From positions 24,172 to 88,171 of the forward strand of contig DASQJJ010000006.1 in the NCBI GenBank assembly GCA_035631115.1: DNA of 64,000 bases, given 5' to 3'. Below the pieces are notes generated by a model. It did not search any database, was not told the origin of the DNA, and saw only the letters and a list, made by a program, of their open reading frames with translations. Source of the DNA: DASQJJ01 sp035631115. GTDB taxonomy: Bacteria; Patescibacteriota; Microgenomatia; Levybacterales; UBA12049. Every line of letters starts with the position of its first letter. Positions within the stretch are counted from its first letter, which is position 1. Of the stretch, positions 15,821-25,185 are shown in pieces. Both the position numbers and the translations under genes were made by a program.

Positions 15821-16891
15821 TTATTTCCTATTTCGCCAGATAATTTGTGCTACAGCAATGACAAGGAAAAAGTATGCCCACATTGAGGTTTTATTTTCTT
15901 GAGCAATATTACCCAGTACAATGTCTAATTCAGAGAGTAGTAGGAAAAGAAGGGCAAATAATAAAGAAATTTTTAATGAAATCTTATCTTTTACAATTGC
16001 AATTATCCAAAACCCAAGAAGTCCTAGCGCAATTCCGTAGTAGATTGATTGGAGAAGAAAAATGTCTGCAGTAATAAGTGTAATTGTAAAAGATCCCAAG
16101 AAACTTCTTTTCAAGTAATTTTGAAGAAGAAAATTTGTGTTTTTTGAACCAACACCAACACCTTTAAGGGTTTTGCCGGACAATTGTGAAAGAAAAAAAG
16201 CAATATGACGCGATGTATAAAGTAACATAAAAAGTATGTAGTACACCAATGGAAGTATAAAAATTGACGTCGATAGTAAAACTTGTGGATACATAAAAAC
16301 AGATACAATCTTTTTATATGGCATGACCATATACAACTTTTTCCCGGATATTTCTTTTTTTGAAAAGATATATCTCGTAACAAAAGAATCATGCCCATTA
16401 ATAATCGCTATAGCATTTGTCTTATCTCCATTAAGAGAGAGTAACTCGAATTCGTATATTTTCCCTTTAGAGCTACCTATTTTAGGAAATCCAAACACAA
16501 TAGATTCATCTTCTCTCAGGGAGCCTACATTATAAATATTCTCGTAATACCAATTTTGTGTGCCCACTTCTTTAATATGAAATTTTAAGTACAATGGCTC
16601 ATCAGGCTGTGCAACCAGACTTCGACTAACATGAATTGTTACAATACCAAGATTATCTTCTTGTGACACAAATTCTCCAATTACCTTTGTCCCTTTAAGA
16701 AGGATGTTATCTTTCGGTAAATGAGTATACTCCTTATTGCTGTGTGGATATATTAAGGTTGTAAATCCTCCCTGCGGATTTGCAAATAATGCTCCTGCAA
16801 ACCATATAAAAAATAATAAAACAGGCACCACAAGCCACAAAAAGATTGTTAATAACAATGATCTATGAGTGATATTATTTTTTCTTGGCAT
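15821..16891 (-). CDS. Membrane protein with the same N-terminal soluble domain as its neighbour
   Basis: A 356-residue protein of no named family known to me. One N-terminal helix (about 14-38) is followed by a soluble domain of roughly 150 residues: VSQEDNLGIVTIHVSRSL, SIVFGFPKIGSSKGKIYEFE, FVTRYIFSKKE. It aligns along its whole length with the N-terminal domain of the downstream 900-residue protein. Six or so helices follow and the gene then ends, without a YfhO core. The reading frame extends to 16933, but the ATG at 16891 (MPRKNNITHRS) gives a normal positively charged start before the first helix and overlaps the upstream gene by only 17 bp. Probably a partner of the neighbouring giant membrane proteins. 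Confidence 0.6.
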   Translation of the reverse strand: MPRKNNITHRSLLLTIFLWLVVPVLLFFIWFAGALFANPQGGFTTLIYPHSNKEYTHLPKDNILLKGTKVIGEFVSQEDNLGIVTIHVSRSLVAQPDEPLYLKFHIKEVGTQNWYYENIYNVGSLREDESIVFGFPKIGSSKGKIYEFELLSLNGDKTNAIAIINGHDSFVTRYIFSKKEISGKKLYMVMPYKKIVSVFMYPQVLLSTSIFILPLVYYILFMLLYTSRHIAFFLSQLSGKTLKGVGVGSKNTNFLLQNYLKRSFLGSFTITLITADIFLLQSIYYGIALGLLGFWIIAIVKDKISLKISLLFALLFLLLSELDIVLGNIAQENKTSMWAYFFLVIAVAQIIWRNRK

Positions 16892-19190
16892 ATTTTTTCG
16901 ACTGAAATAACATATATGCAATAATTCCCCCAACTATTAATAAGGTAGTAATGATTCCAACATAAAATCCTTCCTGTGGAAGAAAATAAACAGCAACTTT
17001 TATGTCTATTGACCCGTCTCTATTTTTCTTATAAAAAGTTGTGTTGTAGTCCCTTTGAATATCTTTTGGATCAATTTTCCACATATTGTTATATTTTGGG
17101 GAAAATATATGTGTTTTTTCAGCTAATCGCGGCTTGAAAAGATAAGATAATTCACTCAGTTGAAACAATCCATCTGCAGAACTGCATTCAGAAACTCCTT
17201 GCATTACTTTAATAATAGAGTTTTTGCATTGAGTGGGCTCCTCATATCTTTCTAGGTATAATTTCCACCCATCATGATATGAGTCTAAGAATTGTAATTC
17301 ATCCACAGACGTAAGGTGCATGTAAACAATATATTTTATGGGACTTATTTTTTGAAAATACCCTTGAGAAAAATGAAAAAGTATATTTGGCTTTTTTACC
17401 GAGTATAATTCGTAGTTACCCGACGAGCTGACAAAAAGCCTTTTGTCTGTAATTTCATCGAGAAAAGTCTTGTCTTGATTTTTTAATGAATTTCCACCAG
17501 AAAAAAGGTAAGACTTTTTAACTTCCTGGGGAATATTTTTTGTTACCAATACAACATCTATATTATATTTGTAGTAAAAATTTCGAAGGCCTTCATAGTC
17601 TCTGTTGGCAATAAGATTCCACATCTTCCCAGATTCTTCATGAGAAAAAGACAAGTCTCCGGAAAAATCATTAATTCCTGTAAAAAATTTTGTTGGTGAT
17701 GTTCCGGCAAAAACGTTATTTGTTGTGTCATCCTTAACAACTGCATACCCGGCAATATTGAGCGGGAAATTAAGAATATTAGCTGTTGGGTCTGTACTTT
17801 TCTTAACTTGCATGAGAAATTGTGAATATTCTTGAGGAAAAGAAATAGTCCTGTATATATTGCTTGTTGTCCAAAGAGGACTATTTATGGTTCTTTTTAG
17901 AGGAATTGCATTAATGACTATTATCAGAAGAGTACACAAAATAATTAAAAAGCTGTATTTCGAAAATTTTCTCAATACAATAAAAAGAGAAAATGCAATC
18001 AAAAGAGAATATATAAGAATGAATCCTAAAGCAAATTTGTCAAATGCATTTCGAAACATCATAAAGCCGGGAATGTAACCCATAAGAAGAAATACTTCCT
18101 TTAAAGGCCCTATATTAACCGTATAAAAAAATAATGATAGGAGAAAACCTATTAGTATAAGAAAATACATCTTTTTCTCTGATGTATTAAGTGCCTTTTT
18201 CCAAAGAAAAATTCCTGCAAATACAATACTTACGTAGATTGTATTAAGAAAAAACATTTTGTCGTAAAACGCAATAAAAATAGTACGCAAATCCCAATCA
18301 TGGGTAAATGTTAAGTCTCTATGGAATAAATTAAGAAATGGAAAAGTAATATTACCTGTTGAGGTTTGTACAACTGTATCTCTAAATGTGCTTGCCCTAT
18401 CACTAATTAAGCTTCCAATACTATTCCCTTTTATGAGAAATTGCATAATAAATGGAATAGTCCAATAGGACTGAGATAGAAAAATACATCCAAAAAAAAT
18501 AATACTTCGTATAATAAATGTTTTTATTAGTTGTCTATTGAAAAATAGGAGCCCAAAGGGAAGGGTGAGAAAAAGAGGAAGTAACAACCCCGCAATCCAT
18601 GGAATACTATAAAATCCTAGAGAAAGAAATATACAAACAACAACTGTTACTACTACATAGGAAAATGTGCCCGTTTTTACGTATTTGATAAAATTCCAGG
18701 CAATAAATGGAAATAATCCTACAAGCCATGCCGACATAAGAAAAACAGAAAGTTGATTTATAATAAGAATTGGAGAAAGGATATAGAAAAATGTACTAGT
18801 ATATTGCTCCACATATGTGGACCTTGGCAATAACTCTTTTATTAATTTTTGGAAATATATAAAGCCTAAAATAATTGGCAAAGAAAACGACAGGTAATCA
18901 ATGACAGCCCTAGATTTTATAACTACAAATAGCCCTGACCAAACAAGAGCAAATGGAAAGGAAAAATGATTTGGCGTATAGCTTGCAACTGAAGAAAGAT
19001 TTATCCAAGAAAAAAAAGACATCGCTTTAAGATACTCCCAAGGATATGCATAAATTAACCTTGTATCATCTCCTCCAACGAATAATTTTCCTTGAAAAAG
19101 ATAATACGGTAATGCGAGAAGAATACATATTGTTATACTATTAACAAGAATATTTTTGTATTTTCCAAAAAAGGTAAAAGTAGTATTCAT
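16875..19190 (-). CDS. Large polytopic membrane protein, YfhO/AftD-like
   Basis: A 771-residue protein from the ATG at 19190, with about 13 hydrophobic helices. The first outer loop KLFVGGDDTRLIYAYPWEYL resembles the Asp-rich loop of AftD/YfhO-type GT-C proteins. The C-terminal soluble part has a degraded copy of the shared module (DSYHDGWKLYLERYEEP), two cysteines not seen in the relatives (PTQCKN and VSECSS) and a final helix. A start at 19205 (MKVLRM) is also possible. However, an extended -10 box abuts it, which would put the transcript start inside that codon stretch, so 19190 is preferred. It is first of a three-gene minus block. Confidence 0.65.
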   Translation of the reverse strand: MNTTFTFFGKYKNILVNSITICILLALPYYLFQGKLFVGGDDTRLIYAYPWEYLKAMSFFSWINLSSVASYTPNHFSFPFALVWSGLFVVIKSRAVIDYLSFSLPIILGFIYFQKLIKELLPRSTYVEQYTSTFFYILSPILIINQLSVFLMSAWLVGLFPFIAWNFIKYVKTGTFSYVVVTVVVCIFLSLGFYSIPWIAGLLLPLFLTLPFGLLFFNRQLIKTFIIRSIIFFGCIFLSQSYWTIPFIMQFLIKGNSIGSLISDRASTFRDTVVQTSTGNITFPFLNLFHRDLTFTHDWDLRTIFIAFYDKMFFLNTIYVSIVFAGIFLWKKALNTSEKKMYFLILIGFLLSLFFYTVNIGPLKEVFLLMGYIPGFMMFRNAFDKFALGFILIYSLLIAFSLFIVLRKFSKYSFLIILCTLLIIVINAIPLKRTINSPLWTTSNIYRTISFPQEYSQFLMQVKKSTDPTANILNFPLNIAGYAVVKDDTTNNVFAGTSPTKFFTGINDFSGDLSFSHEESGKMWNLIANRDYEGLRNFYYKYNIDVVLVTKNIPQEVKKSYLFSGGNSLKNQDKTFLDEITDKRLFVSSSGNYELYSVKKPNILFHFSQGYFQKISPIKYIVYMHLTSVDELQFLDSYHDGWKLYLERYEEPTQCKNSIIKVMQGVSECSSADGLFQLSELSYLFKPRLAEKTHIFSPKYNNMWKIDPKDIQRDYNTTFYKKNRDGSIDIKVAVYFLPQEGFYVGIITTLLIVGGIIAYMLFQSKKYAKKK

Positions 19191-19205
19191 TCTGAGAACT
19201 TTCAT

Positions 19206-19211
19206 ATTGTA
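19206..19211 (-). promoter_or_regulatory. Putative extended -10 box of block B
   Basis: Minus-strand TGCTACAAT, that is TG-n-TACAAT. No convincing -35 is seen. The transcript would start near 19199-19200, leaving a leader of about 9 nt before the ATG at 19190. It lies in the 63-bp gap between divergent genes. Confidence 0.4.
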
Positions 19212-19235
19212 GCAAAAAAAGGAATATGATACAGT
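19207..19235 (+). promoter_or_regulatory. Weak candidate promoter for the SDR/GT4 pair
   Basis: TTGTAG (19207-19212), 17 bp, TACAGT (19230-19235). The predicted start is near 19242, 12 nt before the ATG at 19254. Each box matches consensus at 4 of 6 positions. It overlaps the opposing -10 box. Confidence 0.25.
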
Positions 19236-19253
19236 AGTGATCTCACAGACTTT

Positions 19254-20210
19254 ATGAAACATGTTTTGGTAACCGGTGGAGCAGGATTTATTGGAAGTCA
19301 CGTTGTTGATGAATTGTTAGAAAGAAAATATTCCGTTACAGTTTTTGATAATTTAGCTTCTGGAAAAAAAGAATACATTAATAAGAAGGCAACATTTATC
19401 AAAGGTGATGTTTCTCAGAAGAGTCAGGTGGAAAAGTTGTTATCAGGTAGTTCTTTTGATGTAATTCTTCACATAGCGGGTCAACCATCCATTGTTAATT
19501 CATTTACTAATCCAGAGTTGGATTTTGGTACAAACTTTATTGGCAGTGTCAACATGATAATGGGAGCTGTAAAACACAACATAGATAGATTTCTCTATGC
19601 ATCATCAATGACTGTTTATGGAAATCCAATACGACTTCCCATTAGAGAAGAAGATGCGTGTGTTCCTATTAATTATTACGGCATTGCAAAGTACGCAGCA
19701 GAAAGATTTATTCATACAACCGCTAGTAGAGTGGATTTGGAAAGTCCATTGAATGTAACTTCATTCCGTATGTTTAATGTATATGGCCCACGACAATCTC
19801 TTACTAACCCGTATCAGGGAGTACTTGCTATTTTTATGGGAAACGTCTTAAGAAACGAGCCAATAACCATTTATGGAGATGGGAAGCAGGCAAGGGATTT
19901 TGTATATGTTAAAGATGTGGCTCGCATGTGGGTTGATGCAATCGAAAACAAGAAAAGTTTTGGGAAGGTATTTAACATTGGATTTGGACGCCAAACGGGA
20001 ATGTTAGATCTCGCGAAAACTGTCATACACGCATGTGGAAAAAATTCCAAAACATATCCTATTCTTTTTAAATCAACACGGTCTGGTGATCAACGATTTG
20101 TTGAAGCAGATATAACAGAGGCAAAGAAATATTTACGTTTTTCACCAACAACTTCTCTAGAGAATGGTATTAAAAAAACACTTGATTGGGCACAAAAGTA
20201 TGCCAAATAA
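19254..20210 (+). CDS. NAD-dependent epimerase, UDP-glucose/UDP-GlcNAc 4-epimerase-like SDR
   Basis: A 318-residue extended SDR. TGGAGFIGSHVVDELL (7-22) is the NAD loop and DRFLYASSMTVYG (111-123) the Ser region. The catalytic pair is Tyr142/Lys146 in YGIAK. FNVYGPRQSLTNPYQGVLAIF and QARDFVYVKDVA are typical of the WbpP/GalE-like group that interconverts UDP-hexoses or their N-acetyl forms. It supplies a donor sugar in the cytoplasm. It is followed by a GT4 gene whose start overlaps its end by 11 bp. Together they form a small plus-strand unit. GlcNAc versus Glc specificity is not decided. Confidence 0.88.
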   Translation: MKHVLVTGGAGFIGSHVVDELLERKYSVTVFDNLASGKKEYINKKATFIKGDVSQKSQVEKLLSGSSFDVILHIAGQPSIVNSFTNPELDFGTNFIGSVNMIMGAVKHNIDRFLYASSMTVYGNPIRLPIREEDACVPINYYGIAKYAAERFIHTTASRVDLESPLNVTSFRMFNVYGPRQSLTNPYQGVLAIFMGNVLRNEPITIYGDGKQARDFVYVKDVARMWVDAIENKKSFGKVFNIGFGRQTGMLDLAKTVIHACGKNSKTYPILFKSTRSGDQRFVEADITEAKKYLRFSPTTSLENGIKKTLDWAQKYAK

Positions 20211-21441
20211 AAATTTATACAATAATTCATCTATTCTTATTGCAACATTTTCTCCGTGGAAAAATAACATCCGAGCTGCAACAAATGGCATGATTGAACC
20301 AATGCTCTCCTACATGTTGCCCAATTTTAAAGAAACATGGCTTATAGACCAGCCCTATCCGGGAAGTGACAAAATTTTTCCAACAATAGAGGAATATATT
20401 GGCAAAAAGCTGAAAAGAATTGAAAAAACCACTTTTTTTATATTACCTCTTCTCCCTTTTCTTTATTTTACAAATAAACCTGGTACACAGATTGCCCACA
20501 AAATAAGGGACTTCTTAAGTGTTATTGAAACAGGCTTAAAACGAAAGAAAAAATTTGACATTTTTGTTGGACTGGAAAGTATAAACGCCCTTGCAGGGAT
20601 AGTCTTGAAAAAAATGGGACGAGTTTCAACGGTTATCTATTATGTGTCAGACTACTCTCCAAAAAGATTTAATAATACTTTTATTAACAACTTTTATTTA
20701 TGGCTCGATAGAATGGCAGCAATGCACTGTGATTACATTTGGGATGTTTCCCCGGCAATGCAACCTGCTAGGATTAGCGTTGGACTCAATCCTCAAAAGA
20801 GCGCACCAATTATTCTTGTACCGAATGCTCTATTTGAGAATCAGCTTATATATGTACCATTTGAAAAAAGAGAAAAAAAATCCGTTGTATTTGTAGGTAC
20901 ACTAGGTCTTGAAAATGGGCCTGATATTGCTATAGAAGCATTTAGAGAGGTTGTTAAAAGTATTAAGGATGCCACATTGCACATTATTGGCGGTGGTGGT
21001 CAAGGATTTGAAGCAGAATATTTACAAAAACTAATTAAAAAATATAGTCTTGAAAAAAATGTTATCTTTCATGGCCCTATATGGGATTTGCCTAAACTCT
21101 CCTCAATGATATCTCACTATCAAATAGGTCTTGCTCCTTACAAAAGATTTGAAGGATCTATACGACTTTATGGTGATGCAACAAAATTACGCATTTATGC
21201 AGCATCGGGTCTGGCAATCATTGCAACAGACGTCCCCCCATTAGGAAAAGAGTTATCTGAAAGGAAAGCAGCTGTAATTGTAAAAAGTAATAAAGATGCG
21301 CTTGCAAAAGCAATTATCCAATTACTAGAAGCGCCACAAAAAATTAAAAAAATGACTGAATATAGTAAAAAATATGCTAAAAATAATATCTGGGACAATA
21401 CATACAGAAATGCTTTGTTAGGGATTGAGAAAACTAACTAA
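20200..21441 (+). CDS. GT4 family glycosyltransferase
   Basis: A 413-residue GT-B protein from the ATG at 20200, which overlaps the SDR stop. An earlier in-frame ATG at 20164 would add 12 residues inside the SDR gene and is less likely. SSILIATFSPWKNNIRAATN opens the N-terminal domain. CDYIWDVSPAMQPAR precedes the linker VPNALFENQ. The donor domain has VVFVGTLGLENGPDIAIEAF, LHIIGGGGQGFEAEYLQ and the EX7E-like region LAPYKRFEGSIRLYGDATK followed by RIYAASGLAIIAT. The last part overlaps the convergent methyltransferase gene by 8 bp. The substrate is unknown. Confidence 0.87.
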   Translation: MPNKNLYNNSSILIATFSPWKNNIRAATNGMIEPMLSYMLPNFKETWLIDQPYPGSDKIFPTIEEYIGKKLKRIEKTTFFILPLLPFLYFTNKPGTQIAHKIRDFLSVIETGLKRKKKFDIFVGLESINALAGIVLKKMGRVSTVIYYVSDYSPKRFNNTFINNFYLWLDRMAAMHCDYIWDVSPAMQPARISVGLNPQKSAPIILVPNALFENQLIYVPFEKREKKSVVFVGTLGLENGPDIAIEAFREVVKSIKDATLHIIGGGGQGFEAEYLQKLIKKYSLEKNVIFHGPIWDLPKLSSMISHYQIGLAPYKRFEGSIRLYGDATKLRIYAASGLAIIATDVPPLGKELSERKAAVIVKSNKDALAKAIIQLLEAPQKIKKMTEYSKKYAKNNIWDNTYRNALLGIEKTN

Positions 21442-22078
21442 TCTCTTTTACAGCAAATATGTGGTACGCATATTTTGGAAAAAAATATAATATTGGCTCG
21501 GAAATAAAAGCAATAATTGCCCATAAAACCCAAGGCTTGTATTGAATCATTGCATGAATACCACGTATATACTTTAGACCCCTAAGCCCATATACCCTAT
21601 ATCCTAATGCCTTCAAATCATGTATGTGCCACCCTGACTTATGCTTTTGATGCGGATTTCCAAACAATATCTCCTGAGGATAAAATCCGTTGGGAGTCAT
21701 AATGATAACTCTTTTTTTGGCAATTTTCTCCATTTGCCCTATCATTTTCTGTGCCTCAGTCTTTGTTAGGTGCTCTATAACATCTAGAGCAATAACATCG
21801 TCAAAACTTTTTTTAGGAAAAAAATTTTGCAAATTTCTAATATCTCCAACTATATATTTATTATGATTTTTTGCCTTCTTACTTACTTGTATGCAGTCTC
21901 TAAAAACATCAATCCCTGTTGACGTAAATGTACCTCTAATTTTCCCCAAAATTGAATTGTATCCACATCCTACATCAAGCACAGAAGAAGAACCAGCAAT
22001 GGAGTTTTTGACCGCTTGCTTATAGAACTCATTATTGAAAAATTCAATTACGTTATTTATCTTCATTAGACAGCTCAT
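21434..22078 (-). CDS. Class I SAM-dependent methyltransferase
   Basis: A 214-residue protein. SSVLDVGCGYNSILGKI (about 30-46) is motif I, binding S-adenosylmethionine. STGIDVFRDC carries the acidic residue after strand 2. FDDVIALDVIEHLTKTEAQ is the motif IV/post-motif region of the Methyltransf_11/UbiE-like group. The C-terminal third is hydrophobic (AIIAFISEPILYFFPKYA) and may touch the membrane. Probable role: methylating a lipid-linked sugar or nucleotide sugar. An in-frame ATG at 22066 is an equally possible start. It overlaps the upstream membrane gene by 26 bp and the convergent GT4 by 8 bp. Confidence 0.85.
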   Translation of the reverse strand: MSCLMKINNVIEFFNNEFYKQAVKNSIAGSSSVLDVGCGYNSILGKIRGTFTSTGIDVFRDCIQVSKKAKNHNKYIVGDIRNLQNFFPKKSFDDVIALDVIEHLTKTEAQKMIGQMEKIAKKRVIIMTPNGFYPQEILFGNPHQKHKSGWHIHDLKALGYRVYGLRGLKYIRGIHAMIQYKPWVLWAIIAFISEPILYFFPKYAYHIFAVKEIS

Positions 22079-23741
22079 CTCGCGTCTGCTCTGTTATATT
22101 CTGTAATTTCATTTTTTTAGAATCGTAATAGAATGCATGAATATCATCCCAGCTAAAATGGTAGGTGCTTTTTGCCTCCTTAAGATGGTCGAAAGATGTG
22201 TAGTATCCATATGATACATCATTAACCTTTGTATACCCTTCACTCCCAAGAGTCCATAAATATCCATTAATTAATAATTGCTTGGGCATTCTGCCCGTAT
22301 TGTAATACAAGACAGGAACAGAATAACCAAAGCCATGCTGAAATGGAACGGTATTCGTATCCTTCCACCATTTTCTATCGCTAGTAAAGTAAAACACATT
22401 TACATTTTCTTTAAGCGTGGGTAATTCATTAATCAACTGCGCTATAAACCCTTTTCTTTCTGAGGCTATGACAACTTGTGTTTGTATGTCTTGCTTAATT
22501 TCATTGACATGAAGAAACATAAGGTAGACAAATACCAAAGCAAAAGCGAGTTTTAGCGTAAAAAACTTTTTGTTTATTAAAAAAATGTTCTTTGCAATAT
22601 ATCCGACAAGGATTCCTCCTGCAGCCAAAGGAATGTAATAATATCGAGGCTCCATGTATGCAAAGGTTTTTCCAATAATAATATAGGGAATGATGGATAA
22701 GAAGAATAAGGAAATAATAAAAAGAACAATATGTCTTGATTTTTTATCAAATTTTATTTCTATTCCAATATATATGAGAAGTAAAAAAGATCCAATAGTA
22801 GAAAGCATGTCCAAAACAACTGTCTCTCCAATAAGGTCAAAATGATCTGTTATGTATGGATAGTAAACTTTCATAAAATCATATGCAATAGAAAGTGCGC
22901 TGTATTGAGGAATAAACATAAGAGAAAGACTTGTCATCGGATACATAATAAAACGAGCTATCATTGACTGTACAAAAAACAATTTCCCCTGATTAATACT
23001 TGCATACACAGGGGAATTAAAGAGGTCTCTAGGCGTTAGGGCTGGAATAATAATTTCAACAATACGATACAAAACGAAAAGGATTATAAAAATTATAAAA
23101 GGAGAGAAAATTTTTATATATTTTTTAGTTTCAATCTTTTTTCTAAAAATAAATGGCATAATTGGAAGAAAAGCAAAAAGAAATATTCCACTTTCTTTGA
23201 AATAAAGAGATAAAAGTGCAAAGAAGAGAGATATAAAGGCAAACCTTACTTTATTATTCTCAATAAATAGTAAGAAAAGATATATCGATAAAAAAATACA
23301 AACTGATGCAGGCTGTAACCCAAAAGACGCTGCAAACCATGTAATTGACTGGTGTGAAACACTATTGAGGGCAAAAAAAACTGTTCCTACAAATGCTGCC
23401 AATGTATTCTTAAGGAGTTTTTTAATAATCAAATAAACAAGCAGTGAGTTAACAATGTGTAAGAAAATTCCATAGTATGCATAGGGAGCAGGATTAAAAG
23501 AAAACTTTACTGTAAATAGAACCCCAATAAGCCTTGTGAGGGGTCTTGCATCTGCAAACAATATCTGTAAAGGAGACAATCCATGAGTAATTGCACCATA
23601 TCCTAATGCCAGTACTTGTCCAGAACCCAACCATTCATCCTGTTGAAAAAAAGTCTTAGGTAAATCCCAAAAAGTATATAAAATTGCTATGCAAATTAAA
23701 AGGAAAAGTATCGCGCTTAAAGAAAAAAAATATTTCTTCAT
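22053..23741 (-). CDS. GT-C-like polytopic membrane protein (PMT/TMTC-like)
   Basis: A 562-residue protein with about 11 helices. Right after the first helix comes FFQQDEWLGSG with Asp35/Glu36, the place of the catalytic acidic pair in GT39-type enzymes. FFALNSVSHQSITWFAASFG and SLYFKESGIFLF resemble the TMTC/O-mannosyltransferase group. A short soluble C-terminus (from about 480) holds the segment FYFTSDRKWWKDTNTVPFQH. It would use a polyprenyl-phosphate sugar at the outer face of the membrane. The protein could equally be a non-catalytic relative. It is followed immediately by the methyltransferase. Confidence 0.6.
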   Translation of the reverse strand: MKKYFFSLSAILFLLICIAILYTFWDLPKTFFQQDEWLGSGQVLALGYGAITHGLSPLQILFADARPLTRLIGVLFTVKFSFNPAPYAYYGIFLHIVNSLLVYLIIKKLLKNTLAAFVGTVFFALNSVSHQSITWFAASFGLQPASVCIFLSIYLFLLFIENNKVRFAFISLFFALLSLYFKESGIFLFAFLPIMPFIFRKKIETKKYIKIFSPFIIFIILFVLYRIVEIIIPALTPRDLFNSPVYASINQGKLFFVQSMIARFIMYPMTSLSLMFIPQYSALSIAYDFMKVYYPYITDHFDLIGETVVLDMLSTIGSFLLLIYIGIEIKFDKKSRHIVLFIISLFFLSIIPYIIIGKTFAYMEPRYYYIPLAAGGILVGYIAKNIFLINKKFFTLKLAFALVFVYLMFLHVNEIKQDIQTQVVIASERKGFIAQLINELPTLKENVNVFYFTSDRKWWKDTNTVPFQHGFGYSVPVLYYNTGRMPKQLLINGYLWTLGSEGYTKVNDVSYGYYTSFDHLKEAKSTYHFSWDDIHAFYYDSKKMKLQNITEQTRDELSNEDK

Positions 23742-23743
23742 TA

Positions 23744-24796
23744 TTAAAAATGTCCTGAGGTAGCAATTTCTTTAATGATTGCATCGTTATTATACGTATA
23801 CCTCCACAAAGGGTAATGTGATTCGAATTTTGATACATCAGAGATGTACCAAATATGATCCCCAACTCTATTTTTTTGTATATATTTCACTTTTGCTTTC
23901 TTTCCTAAGATTTCTTCTGCTTTTTCTATGGCCTCAAGCATAGATGTATTTGAGTGTCTCGACCCACCTATATTATACACTTCACCAGATCGTGGCTTTT
24001 TATAGACATGGTAGAAAGCATTCACCAAATCATACGAATGAATATTGTCTCGCACTTGCTTTCCTTTATACCCAAAAATGGTGTAGGGTGTACCTGTGGC
24101 AACGCATTTAATAAGGTATGCGAGAAACCCATGTAATTGTGTCCCACTGTGTGCGGGGCCGGTAAGACACCCTCCGCGAAACACAGCGGTATGGAGACCA
24201 AAATATTTTCCATACTCCTGCACCATAATATCCGCTGCCACCTTGGATGCACCAAAAATACTATGCTTAGAATTATCAATACTCATATTTTCATCAATCC
24301 CTTTGTAATACTCATGACCTTTTGGAAGCTCAAATCTTTTTTCCAACTCTATAAGAGGAAGGGTATTTGGTCTATCCCCGTAGACTTTATTTGTTGAAGT
24401 AAAAATAAATACTGCATCAGGCGAGTAATTGCGATAATGCTCAAGCATATGAAGAGTCCCGAGAGCATTTACCCCAAAATCTGTTAATGGCTCTTTGGCA
24501 GCCCAATCGTGAGAAGGTTGCGCAGCTGCGTGAATAATCAAGTCAAACTTTGTTTTCTTAAATATTTTTCTTAGCCCTTCATTGTCCCTTATGTCAACAG
24601 CATAATGATTATATTGGTCTTTAAGAGACTTTTTGAGATTTTTTCTTGACCAATCAGTGCTTGCTTCTTCTCCAAAATAATATGCCCTCATATTATTATC
24701 TATCCCATGAATTTCAAAACCTTTTTTAGCAAAAAACTTTGTTGCCTCAGATCCAATAAGCCCAGCCGAACCAGTAATTAATACTTTTTTCGTCAT
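23744..24796 (-). CDS. Extended SDR, CDP-paratose/tyvelose 2-epimerase-like
   Basis: A 350-residue protein. TGSAGLIGSEATKFF (8-22) binds NAD. IHAAAQPSHDWAAKEP (88-103) and IFTSTNKVYGD (131-141) are characteristic of the tyvelose-epimerase-like branch of SDRs. FRGGCLTGPAHSGTQLHGFL extends that match. The usual catalytic Tyr of YxxxK is Phe181, with Lys185 kept (FGASK); this may be normal for the subfamily but I cannot confirm it. It acts on a nucleotide sugar. The gene overlaps the cupin gene upstream by 4 bp and precedes the GT-C-like gene by 2 bp. Confidence 0.82.
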   Translation of the reverse strand: MTKKVLITGSAGLIGSEATKFFAKKGFEIHGIDNNMRAYYFGEEASTDWSRKNLKKSLKDQYNHYAVDIRDNEGLRKIFKKTKFDLIIHAAAQPSHDWAAKEPLTDFGVNALGTLHMLEHYRNYSPDAVFIFTSTNKVYGDRPNTLPLIELEKRFELPKGHEYYKGIDENMSIDNSKHSIFGASKVAADIMVQEYGKYFGLHTAVFRGGCLTGPAHSGTQLHGFLAYLIKCVATGTPYTIFGYKGKQVRDNIHSYDLVNAFYHVYKKPRSGEVYNIGGSRHSNTSMLEAIEKAEEILGKKAKVKYIQKNRVGDHIWYISDVSKFESHYPLWRYTYNNDAIIKEIATSGHF

Positions 24797-25185
24797 ATAA
24801 GTGTATATCGCTTCATTACTCCAGGAGGCTCATTTGCAAACTTAACCATTATTCCAACATGATTTGCTAAATTTTTCACTGCATGAGGTACGTTTGAGGG
24901 TAAAATTATAAAAAAATGTTTTCCCTCTACAAACATATTCATTGAATGTACCTTTTTTTTCTTATCCATCCAATATAAAACAAGACCAGGGGTCATTGCA
25001 AGGAAAGCCTCTGAATGCTTATGGCTATGATTGCCCGCAATAACTCCAGAAGGTAAGCTCATAGAAATTTTCTCAATCCATGTATAAGGAGATTTGAATG
25101 GTACATCTGTTATATCCATAACATACATACCATTGTTTTTCTCGTATAACGGTTTGATAGTTATTTTATATGGTGTTTTTCTCAT
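24793..25185 (-). CDS. Small cupin-fold protein
   Basis: A 130-residue single-domain protein. GNHSHKHSEAFLAM (51-64) is cupin motif 1, with three His residues and the Glu as possible metal ligands. FIILPSNVPHAVKNL (92-106) is motif 2 with its His. The size fits WxcM/FdtA-like or dTDP-sugar isomerase-like cupins found in sugar pathways, although the family cannot be fixed by eye. It sits between an SDR and a GT2 gene with 4-bp overlaps on both sides. A role in sugar isomerisation or epimerisation is plausible. Confidence 0.7.
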   Translation of the reverse strand: MRKTPYKITIKPLYEKNNGMYVMDITDVPFKSPYTWIEKISMSLPSGVIAGNHSHKHSEAFLAMTPGLVLYWMDKKKKVHSMNMFVEGKHFFIILPSNVPHAVKNLANHVGIMVKFANEPPGVMKRYTLI

